Source: Diplocarpon mali (lineage: Eukaryota > Ascomycota > Leotiomycetes > Helotiales > Drepanopezizaceae). From it: a stretch of 64,000 bases of DNA. Made by a program: the position numbers and the translations under genes. Shown piece by piece: positions 47,804 through 56,891 of this stretch; position 1 is the stretch's first letter, and each line of letters starts with the position of its first letter. The notes beneath the pieces are model-generated. The model had not been told where the DNA came from and searched no databases. It saw only the letters and a program-made list of their open reading frames with translations. The stretch is taken from contig JAENRP010000027.1 in assembly GCA_024741835.1 (NCBI GenBank), positions 124,001-188,000 on the forward strand. Reading direction: 5' to 3'.

Positions 47804-48534
47804 GATCTGATAAAGTTGGCGTTGTGGTTCTGAATGATGGATGTATCTGGAGTTCGAAATGGATTCCTAGTATGGTAGACTACGGTCAGCTGACACCGTG
47901 ACCAACAATGTCGTCTCGTCTTGCCCCTCTTCCAAGACAACCGGCAAACCTACTTCTGCATCACAATATCCAGAAGCTTATCTTCCTAGTCAGCTGTCAA
48001 AGTAAGCAAGGGAGAATGTCCACGTGATCAATTCGTAAAGTGATCTACAAACCGGTTCCTGGATCTATTGCACTGGTTCGAGGTCAGAGTTTGCCGTCGA
48101 GAAATACTTCACATCAAAAATGGCTGACAAAGCACCCCCTTGGTCACCCGGCGAGCTGGGTAGGGTTCTGATCTTACACGGCAAATGTGAGTCGCAAAAA
48201 CCCCGAAACATCCCCTCAAAAACATGCCTCTCCACCTTTCGTCGCGGCATTGGTAGACACAAACATATTCTTAGCGACGCCTCGGATTGTATGGGGATTC
48301 AGAGGGGTTTAATCACGAGGGCTATTGGAAAATACGTACCCATAGCTGTGATACTGTACATAATCCCAGCGAAATAGCGGCAGCACATTAGATTCGAAAT
48401 TTAAAGCGGAAGAGCTCGGAGTAGAAGAAGGGGCGTGGGAAACTGTGGAAGAATCATACGTGGGAATTCTATATGATCAACCAATCACGGGTATTACCAA
48501 CTACAGGGAAAAAACAACAGGATAGCCCGAATTT
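47804..48534. other. Intergenic region between 2EXR gene and CLPTM1
   Basis: Holds the promoter side of the 2EXR gene and the 3' flank of CLPTM1. A possible small gene starts at 48120 and is listed separately. Confidence 0.4.
48120..48377 (+). CDS. Candidate small tail-anchored protein (uncertain structure)
   Basis: An ATG in good context (AAAAATGGCT) opens MADKAPPWSPGELGRVLILHG, a non-random-looking start. A GTGAGT donor follows at about 48187. The same frame remains open to 48377 and ends in a short hydrophobic helix (YVPIAVILYIIPAK). The middle 38 codons look intronic, yet no acceptor closes the phase onto the terminal helix, so the exon structure is unsettled. No family is recognised. 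It could be a small mitochondrial or ER membrane protein, or chance. Confidence 0.3.
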   Translation: MADKAPPWSPGELGRVLILHGKCESQKPRNIPSKTCLSTFRRGIGRHKHILSDASDCMGIQRGLITRAIGKYVPIAVILYIIPAK

Positions 48535-50729
48535 TCACTTCCGCTTCGACGCACCCCCTTTCTTCGAGCTCCCCGTCACCTTCGCGGCAACTTCATGCGC
48601 CTTGTCCACTCCCTCCGTGCCCACAGCCACACTGGACTCCGCGCCGGCCGGCGCGCTCAACGTCTTATTAGCAGTCTTCTCCTCGAGCTCCTCCTCGTCA
48701 CCACCTTGTCCAAATTCATTGACCCGGTTGAAATCCACCTTGTACTTGTAGCTCTGGTACAGATACACGAAGAAAATCACATCATCTCTGAGCGTCGCTA
48801 TACGATGCAGGGTGGGCATCTTGATCGTGAACGCAAACAGATCATCAATGAACGTGTTGAGGAACTTGTACATCATGGCTTTGGCCGGCATGTGCGCCAC
48901 GGATTTGAGGCGGTAGTTGATGTACAGGGAGGGTACCATCATCAAGAACCCGTAGGCGTAGACGGAACCTACGAGCGTGGTGATCACAAACGAGTACCAG
49001 GATTTGTGGCTCTCGTATTTCAGTGAGTAGGCGGCGTAGGCGAGGAGGAGAGGGACGGCTATCATGTAGAGGTATTTGAAGGCCACGGCGTCGTATTCTT
49101 TGGTCTTGGCCTCGGTCTCAGAGAGGACGTGTTTGTCTTCAAAGGCGATGCGGAAGGGGAGAATAGAGTCTGGTGCGGGGCGCACCCGCACGTTGACTAC
49201 GGTGGTGATCTTCCAGAACTCGAGGACGATGCCCATGCCTTGCGAGAATAAGATCATCCAGCCTGGGCATGTTAGCGGTCGCTGGGCAGAAGTGTAGGAA
49301 GACTCACTGGTGTTGTCGTTGTTGTCTAACAGATAGAGGAAGATAACAGTCTGCATGAAGACGTTTCCGAGGATGGATCGAACGGAGATACCAACATTAT
49401 TCTTCTTATTGCGGTAATGGGAGATATCTGACTTGAAAGCTAGCATCTCGAAGATCATGTGGAATACACTGACAACGATGGTTGTAGCAAGGAGGTAGAT
49501 GTTGGTATCCAGTAGGACCTCCTTGATCATCTCAAATTCGCTTCCATCACCGCCCATGGATTGACCTTGTGAGTTAGCGACGATCCCATCAGACTCCAGA
49601 CCAGGCCATACCTTGGGCGGCATTTCTAGCAGTCTGCTTAACATTCTCATCCACGTTGGCTATGAGGCTAAACTTCCAATTCGCCTGGTGGTTCAGGTCA
49701 ATGTGCATTGGGAGTCTCTTGACAGTAGCATTGACCGGCATCATATGACTCTTGAGCTGCCAGAAGGTGTTTACGAACAGAACCGGATAGTACCATCCAT
49801 TCTGCCCAGTAGCATCACGGGCACCCGTAGCCTCGAGGGTTACATATTGACGAACAGCCGGTGCTAAAGCTGGGTACTGCATAACTCCCGTTTCCGGGAT
49901 GAACGAAAGAGTGAAATTCGGATGGTAATGCGAATTGACAACCGGACCAGTATGAAGTTCCTCCTCCTCCTCCTCCTATCCCAATTAGCCCACTTCCATG
50001 TCACAGCGTATCCGAACTCACCTCGTCAGCCTCTTCACTGGCCAGCAGATTCTTGACTTTCTTGGCCTTCTTCTGAACGATATACTGGGTCAACGGCCTG
50101 ATAAAATGGTAGGCCTTGGCCGGATCATAACCCTGCACCGACGGATCTAGAGTCGCACCCTGCAGCGCCACATAGATATGTGCCCAGAGCGTCCCGTTGT
50201 TCTGCACTTCATCCGGCACAGCAAAACTGGTATCAATAGTCCTCTTTTCCTCGAAATTCCCCAACACGAACCCCTTCTCGTTGAGCACCACCCGTTCATT
50301 GGGAGCTCGCGCAATGGGCTCCGCGACGAACGTCGTGGAGATGACGACCGTAATATGTAAGACGCTCTCCAGCGGCCACATGGGCGCTATACGTTGGGCG
50401 ATCGGGTTGTAGACTGCATCTTCGGCGAGCGAAGCAGGTCGCGCAAGGAAGGGTGGGATGTCGGCCGTGTTGGCAGGCACTGTAACGACAGCGCCGGCAG
50501 CATCGGTGGTCGTTGTCGTCTTGTTTTTCGGGACCATAAATTTGCTGACTGCGAATTGCATGGCGAAGAAGATGGCGAGGCCTTGTACGGCAGACTTGAC
50601 CATGGGCTGGACGAGCGTCAGCATGTTCTGGAGAAGGCATGAGGAATCATAGCATTGAAGATGACTTACAGACATTCCGCCTTGCATTTGGGCTTGCGCC
50701 GCCGCGGCTGGTGGTGCTCCTGGCGGCAT
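48535..50729 (-). CDS. CLPTM1-family multispan ER membrane protein
   Basis: Five exons: 50729-50670, 50627-50022, 49975-49612, 49565-49308 and 49262-48535, about 671 residues. Introns are 42, 46, 46 and 45 nt; the last three have CTAAT or CTAAC branches. The luminal half contains LVQPMVKSAVQGLAIFFAMQ, VVNSHYHPNFTLSF and GWYYPVLFVNTFWQLKSHMM, typical of CLPTM1. The second half holds the helices, with SDISHYRNKKNNVGISVRSI, FSQGMGIVLEFWKITT and YAYGFLMMVPSLYINYRLKS, then FIDDLFAFTIKMPTLHRIA and DVIFFVYLYQ. The C-terminus is Lys-rich (GGASKRK). Members are linked to ER-resident trafficking and lipid scrambling (CLPTM1L); the fungal role is not settled. The 42-nt first intron is in frame and could be retained. 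Confidence 0.93.
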
Positions 50730-51345
50730 TGTGAGGATATGTGGTTGTTTGGCCTAATTGAGATCGGTGACAGGACCTGGAGGTAAAATCAGCTGGTCAA
50801 AGTTTCCCTCCGGCTGAAGAATCAAGTCGGCACATTTCTCGGACGCCGCTAGGACGGGCGTACCCGAATCGACGTATAGCCAATCACCGTCCGCGTGTCT
50901 CGCGCGGCTGGACGCGGCTGAGCCAAGAGCATCTGACCGACACAGCAGCATCAACAGCCTCATTTTCCCCCAGATCGGACATCAGCCGGCAAATCTCCAC
51001 CAACTGCGCCTCCAGCGATCCCTTCAACACCACGCCGGCGGCTACCGTCACCGATCATCCTGGACTGTTGCAGGCCGAACACTCTCCTTTCCACTCTTCC
51101 TCGACTGATGTAAGCCGCAGGAGCCACTCGATTGGGGCGCCTCGTGTCTTCTACACACCTCATCCGCTCATCATCTCATCTCGCAGTCCCATTCTCACTC
51201 TTTTCTCGTCTCCATAGTCCTCTGAATCCCTGGCCTTCACAAACTCAGTCGTACTTTGCGTGAAGCACCAAGCTTCATCCCACCGCCATCGTTAGAACCC
51301 ATTCACATATCTTATCTCAGCTGACAGCTACTCACCAAAAGCATC
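50730..51345. promoter_or_regulatory. Divergent promoter region, CLPTM1 / LOG-like gene
   Basis: The 616-bp interval lies between start codons on opposite strands and so carries both promoters. The half near 51345 is pyrimidine-rich on the plus strand. Overlapping minus-strand frames here are not credible genes. Confidence 0.5.
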
Positions 51346-52607
51346 ATGACAACCGGCGGCGCCTCTCCCTTGCCAACAAAATTGGAGCCTCCCAACTCTA
51401 CTTCGAATACCAGCCCTGAAGGCCTCTCGAACCTCTCTACCAGGAACGATGAGAATCTCGCTCCCAGTCGGACCCTCAATACCACCGGAGCGGATGCCGC
51501 ACCCAGGACGAAGATCTGTGTCTTCTGCGGCGCGTCGTCTGGGAACTCGCCTGCTCATATGGTGTGTCTCTGCTCTGCTCTTTCACTTTCCAGTACAAGC
51601 GAGACCCTCGCGCTTTGTATCTGCATCATGTCCGCGGTGATGAGTATATGGACACGCATAGCTGGAGACCTGCTTGCAGACTCACATCTCGATATAGATC
51701 AAAACGAAGCTTGTTTCAAATATGCGGAACTGGCTAACACTCCTCCAGGAAGCTGCCCGCGCTCTAGCCACCGCCTTCCACGCCCACAACATCTCTCTCG
51801 TCTACGGCGGCGGCACCGTCGGGCTCAGTACGCTATCCCTTTCTCGCTTATACCAACTTCTCCCAAATACCCATATCTCTTGCAAACCAAAATCATCTGG
51901 AAACCCGGAGACGAAACTATACTGACATCTCCAGTGGGCGAAATCGCACGCACCCTCGTCTCCCTCTCCGGGCCCTCAAGCGTCCACGGCATCATCCCCG
52001 CCCCGCTGGTGAAATACGAGCGCGGACCCAACAGCTCCGCGTCAGACGTCTCGTCAGGAGAGCTGCCGGAGTACGAGATTTATGGGAAGACGACTGTAGT
52101 GAAGGATATGCACACACGAAGTACGTCTCCCTCCCTCACCTGTGCCTTTCGTCACCAGGAACATTCTCCTGCAAGTGCTCATTCCACGCCCTCCTCCCCT
52201 CCCCAGCCGATCACTCTTATAATATATGTATCATCATCCTTGCAAAACCGGGCTACCACCACCTTCTAACACCCTCAGAACAACTCATGGCCCGCGAAAT
52301 CACCTCCTCCGGCCCAGGCTCGGGCTTCGTCGCTCTCGCGGGTGGCTACGGCACGCTCGAAGAGCTCATGGAAGTCGTCACCTGGAACCAGCTCGGGATC
52401 CACGATCGGGGGATCGTCGTCCTTAACGTCGACCGCTACTGGGACGGCCTGCTCGCCTGGATCCGCGACAGCGTCGCGGCGGGCTTTGTAGGGGTAGCCA
52501 ACCGGGAAATTATTAGAGAGGCGAAAAGCGCCGAGGAGGCAGTGGCGCTGTTGAGGGGGTATCGGAATGCGGAGGGGAGGTTCAGGTTGGAGTGGGGGAG
52601 TGAGTAG
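51346..52607 (+). CDS. LOG-type (lysine decarboxylase-like) nucleotide phosphoribohydrolase
   Basis: Four exons (51346-51561, 51749-51827, 51935-52120, 52279-52607), about 269 residues; introns 187, 107 and 158 nt. Joined sequence reads RTKICVFCGASSGNSPAHM, EAARALATAFHAHNISLVYG, GGTVGLMGEIARTL, KDMHTRKQLMAREI and ALAGGYGTLEELMEVVTWNQ, the Rossmann-type LOG fold. LOG enzymes hydrolyse cytokinin riboside monophosphates to free bases; many relatives act on other nucleoside monophosphates. The catalytic Arg (MHTRK) and Glu (GTLEE) are present. The usual Pro of the PGGxGTxxE motif is Ala here. The first 50 residues are Ser/Thr/Asn-rich with no targeting signal evident. Whether the fungus makes cytokinin cannot be told; no isopentenyltransferase or P450 gene is adjacent. 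Confidence 0.9.
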
Positions 52608-53640
52608 GGAGGCGATCAGGGCCGTGTTCTCTCTGCACTTTGCATTGCATTGCACTGCTCCGACACGACAGATGAACAAGACGAGCCATAGGTACAGCCA
52701 ATCCGGCACCCCACAACGGCGTTTTGGAGCGAGCTGGTATAGCTTACCATTCACCATCTCACCCATCCATCCACCCATTGCTGGCCCCCGGCACATGCGG
52801 ATGCACTGGTATGGTGTACCCATCCATTTGCATTGCATGCGGGATCTCGCTTCGGCTCACTGAGCAGGGATAGGTATAACCGTCAAAGTAGATGAGAGCA
52901 TCACACAATATGGCCAAACATCCTAACCAGAAAAGCATCTCATATTTTAACATACTATAACATACTTAAGCAGCGGCAAAAGAAAGAAGGAAGGAAATAG
53001 ATAAAGCAATACATAAGCATCTCTGGACCATCGGCTATCTAGCCAGCGCGCGTCTGCCGACATGAGATGCGACGAGCAAGTCTACCCGGCATCCAGCGTC
53101 TGGTGCTTGGTAATCCAACGTTCCAAATCGCCCCAACATTCACTCTTCCTTGAGCCCTTACTCCCTGAAAATCTCTTCATCTCACACATCCGCAGCCTCA
53201 TGAGTCCCAGGGTCCAGATCGGCGCCGTACCACCGGTATGGTTCTCCGTCCATCCAGTGTTCCGCTCGCCTGTGGTGATTATTTGGTCTCTTGATGCTGT
53301 GCGTTGCTGCTGCGATGTGATACTGGCTAGGGGACTTGCCGTGAACCGGGGATGGGGTATTATCGAGGGACAGGCAGAAATGGTTGGGAGACTGGCAGAG
53401 TGGTACTCTGAGGTTGGATTTGATGGGCGTGTGCTTGTCTTTCGGCACAGATTCAATCTACCGGATTCCGGGGCTTGAGTCTGCACGTCTCGCGCTTGGT
53501 GTAGCTTGCGGATGTGAGCTTATGATCCATGTTTTTCAGGGACCCATCTAGAGCACATTCGCTCGCCACGCCCAGCCAGCATCCGAAAGCCTTCAGCAAA
53601 CGCCCATCACTCCTCCATCTCGCCAATCCCCTTTCCAGAC
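52608..53640. other. Convergent intergenic region
   Basis: 3' flanks of the LOG-like gene (+) and PRE5 (-). An open frame at 53062-53478 (+) has an antisense twin and no recognisable features, so no gene is called. Confidence 0.45.
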
Positions 53641-54618
53641 CTACGAATCAACATCCATGCCCTCCTCCGCACCACCCTCGCCCTCGGCACCATCAGCCAC
53701 GAGATCGACCCACTGCTTGACCTCATGCCCGTCAAACAGCTTGAAGCCCTCCAAAGCCTTCTCCCCCTTCCCCACGACCCCCACGCTGCAGTTTTCCACA
53801 GTCAACTCCTTATCCTGGGCCAGACTCTCCTTCAACGCCCGCAGACCATGCTTTACCAGCTCTTCCCGCCCACACTCGGCAAACGACTCCAAGTTCCGCT
53901 CTAGGTACGTGCGTGCCATCTGACTGCGCGCACCGATCGCACACGCCACCATCTCCTGCGTCATACCCGACGGCTGGAACTCGAAGAGATGTGGCCCTGT
54001 TTCGTCAACGCCCGCGACGAGCAGCCCCACGCCGTAGGGCCGCTTGCCATAGTGCTGCGTGTTGGTCTGGGCGCGGTCGCCGATGGCAGCGACAAGGCGC
54101 TCGAGGGGGAGTGCGCGGCCGTAGGTCAGGCGGGAGGATAGGCATTGCTGTTTCATGAAGTTGGATAGGACGCGGGCGTCGGAGGCCAAGCCAGCAAGCG
54201 CGAGACCGAGGTGTTCGTCGATGGCGATTACTTTTTTTTGGTACGAGGAGAGTTCTTCCGCGTTACGCTGGGAAACGGAGTATCAGTCTCGAGACCTAGT
54301 TGGAGTGCAAGGGGGGGAAGAGAAGAGTGGAAGGAGGAGAATGGAGGAGGGAAATGTACCTTGATAGCGACAAGCACAGCATGCGTCTTGCTCACGAGTC
54401 CCACGACCACACTTCCCTGCTTCACGGCTTCGGATGCATACTCGACCTGGAAGATGCGGCCTTGAGGAGAGCTGTTAATTATCAGCACCAGCGCCGGCAC
54501 GTACCAGCTTGGTTCCCACGCCTTTGCAGCTCTCCAAGCTCCAATGCCAGGTCGCAAGAGATTGCAGGGAAGGGACGTACAATGTGACGGAATCGTTGTC
54601 GTAGTTATTTCTGAACAT
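53641..54618 (-). CDS. PRE5: 20S proteasome alpha-6 subunit
   Basis: Three exons (54618-54581, 54471-54360, 54267-53641), 258 residues; introns 109 and 92 nt with GTACGT and GTACAT donors. The N-terminus [20 protein letters not shown], then [13 protein letters not shown], is the alpha-subunit signature, and [11 protein letters not shown] followed by [21 protein letters not shown] places it in the alpha-6 (PSMA1/Pre5) group. [19 protein letters not shown] and [19 protein letters not shown] match as well. Alpha subunits form the outer gated rings of the proteasome and are not proteolytic. The C-terminal tail is acidic ([16 protein letters not shown]). It is divergent from VPS55. Confidence 0.95.
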
Positions 54619-55327
54619 CCTGACGAGCGGCGTGTATGTTCCCGAAGTGGCGAGGAGAGGACAGGAGAGAGAGGTGCAGAATTATTGGAGTGGTGTCGAG
54701 GTTATTTTTGTGTATGGTGTTGAGTTGGAGAGGCAAACGCGCTGATGAAGCTCGAAATAAGGTTGCCGTAGATTGGCAGGGAGAGGTCGTAGCTCCAATG
54801 GGCCTGTTGAAAACCAACCGAGATGTTGGAGAACAGACGGGGAGAAGAATGGGCGAATATTATGCTATATAAAAGAGCTGTATGGTGTAAACAATGCGAC
54901 TCAAACTCCCGTGCGTCTCTTTTCTCTGTCCTCTTCTCTCAGCCGCTTCCATTTCCCCCATTCCAGCTATTGCACGTGACTGGGCTGTATGGTCGACTAG
55001 GAGCGCTTGCAGAGAGCCGCTGGACGCCCGCTGCAATGACAAGCAACGTCAGCTCAGACCGGCTGCTGGGCCGAGGACACCTGGATTGCTGCAACCTCAT
55101 TCTCGCGATCCAAATCTCCTCTTCGTGGCGCAAACTCCAAGCGCCTTGCCTCCAGAATATCCTCTGAGAAGCTGCAGCAGTACGGTTACTTTCGAATCCC
55201 TTCTCTCGAATTGCGCAGATCTGAACTTGTGGGAGAAGCACGAGAGTTCGCAGCAAGACTCATATCATAGCCTTTGTACCCGGAACACCAGCATCCAGCA
55301 GAACAGTGCCTCTGCCCCTCCGCAAAG
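54619..55327. promoter_or_regulatory. Divergent promoter region, PRE5 / VPS55
   Basis: The 709-bp interval carries both promoters. The frame at 54894-55481 has no domain and runs through the VPS55 start, so it is not called. No proteasome-type control element was identified with confidence. Confidence 0.5.
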
Positions 55328-56005
55328 ATGGCCGCAGGCCTCAAGACCATCATCTCGCTTTCCTTTGTCTGTCTTCCCCTTCTTCTCACCCTCTTCCCTC
55401 GCGTGCCCCCCACTCCCAGCAAATCACTCGTCCCAGTCTGATCTTCAAACCAGGTCCTCGCCATTGGATTCCTCCTTGTGATTCTCTCCTGCGCCCTTTT
55501 CCACCAATACCTACCCCTTCTCGTCGTCGCCACTTACGTTCTCGCGCCCCTGCCGAACTGGATCTGCCGCCGCTGTGCCAATCCGGATGACTTTGTCGAG
55601 AGCGCTGGTAACGCCGTCGTGGATTTCGGGAGATTCTGTACGGGGTTTTTGGTGCTGATGGGGGTTGGTAGGTTCCGCTCTTCTCTTCTGGCCTCATCTT
55701 CCATCGGACCCGTGGATCTTACATTAATGCTTGGATGGAGATGCGGATAGAATGTTGGGGAGGCGCCTCGGGTGTGACATTCATGAAAGACAAGATACGA
55801 TCTCACCCAAGACCCCACATCAACCTCATCTCACACCCCCGTGGAAACAAGCTAACCTCTTCCCATAACAGCCCTCCCAGTCCTCCTCGCGCACTCGGGT
55901 ATCATCCTCTGGTACGCAGCCGTCATGTCCATCATGGGTGGCGCGCTGATCTACGGCACCATCATCGCGTTCGGCATGTTCTTTGAGCAAGAGGCTGAGT
56001 TTTAG
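55328..56005 (+). CDS. VPS55: Vps55-family endosomal membrane protein
   Basis: Three exons (55328-55366, 55454-55667, 55872-56005), 128 residues; introns 87 and 204 nt. The product reads MAAGLKTIIALSF-like in its first 13 codons (MAAGLKTIISLSF), joins to VLAIGFLLVILSCALFHQYL, then LAPLPNWICRRCANPDDFVE, AVVDFGRFCTGFLVLMG and ALPVLLAHSGIILWYAA, ending ALIYGTIIAFGMFFEQEAEF. Four transmembrane helices and every family landmark are present. Vps55 works with Vps68 in late-endosome to vacuole transport and is related to vertebrate OB-RGRP/LEPROTL1. The donor of intron 1, GTCTGT, is atypical, but phase and family match support it. Confidence 0.95.
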
Positions 56006-56891
56006 CCATGACAGTGCTTCGGCAGGACTCAGAGCTCCGAGTCGAAGTGTGGGATGTGGATATGGATGCAGATGGAGTGAAAGGAAACAAGGAAGGACGG
56101 GTGGATCTATCGCCGGGTTTGGAATTGAGAAGCATCGTTGAATCGGATAGAGTGCTCGGACAGCGACGATGCACAGTATATCAAATGTCCCCAGCCCGGG
56201 CCAGTAAATCTCGGCATGCTATGAAGTATCGGGTCGGGGGAAGTAGATATCCATCGTTTTACGCTACAGCTACGCGCTCCTAGAAATCTTTTTCTCTTTT
56301 CTTCGGTTCTGGCGACTGTTCGTGTCTGTGTCCCTCGGTCTGCCCGGATGTCGATTGCGATCAAGCAAGCCCGTATGTACACTCCACCTTGAAAATCAGA
56401 TATTTAAGCCCGAGAATCGAACATCCCCCGAAGCGAGATAACTCTACTCAAAATCCTTAGCACCCGAACGGAATTACACGCATGGGATATTTTAGCTTCC
56501 CCTTTCCTTGTGTATCTACACCTATCCATCTATCTCTGCCGTATGGCAGATCGGGCATCTACCGCTCCGAAATACCACACGACCCACCCGCTGTCAAACG
56601 CAAACGCCGAGTTGCGTCTACTCCCAGATATCGAGTCTCTCTACCGCGATCTCTCGATCCCGAATGAAATGTGGAATAGCACTCCTTCCTATGAAAAAGC
56701 CCTCCAAACTATTACTTCCCTTGGCCTCTCCGCTTCGCCGCGCAATCAAAGAGCCAGAAGACGAGTGGTGTGAAAGAGATGGAGAAAGCCAGGCAGAAAC
56801 CCAACACGCAAGAACACATGCGGCGAGGAGAGGAGAACTGGCAAGGTAGAGAAAGACGCTGAGATAGGAGAAAGAAGCGAGGAGAGAGGCT
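56006..56891. other. Convergent intergenic region with a possible small gene
   Basis: 3' flanks of VPS55 (+) and the PABA synthase gene (-). A 76-codon frame at 56543-56773 is listed separately; nothing else is seen. Confidence 0.45.
56543..56773 (+). CDS. Small hypothetical protein
   Basis: An ATG at 56543 opens 76 codons, with ELRLLPDIESLYRDLSIPNE and NSTPSYEKALQTITSLGLSA giving a helical, non-random look, ending Arg-rich. No family is recognised and no signal peptide or membrane segment is present. It lies in the interval downstream of VPS55, with its stop about 120 bp from the end of the PABA synthase frame. An unseen intron may extend it. Confidence 0.42.
   Translation: MADRASTAPKYHTTHPLSNANAELRLLPDIESLYRDLSIPNEMWNSTPSYEKALQTITSLGLSASPRNQRARRRVV

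Noticed and set aside
53062..53478. 138-codon plus-strand frame downstream of the LOG-like gene
   Set aside because: Antisense twin frames of similar length, no family features, lies in the convergent 3' flank.
54894..55481. 195-codon plus-strand frame
   Set aside because: Runs through the VPS55 start and first intron in another frame and has no recognisable content.
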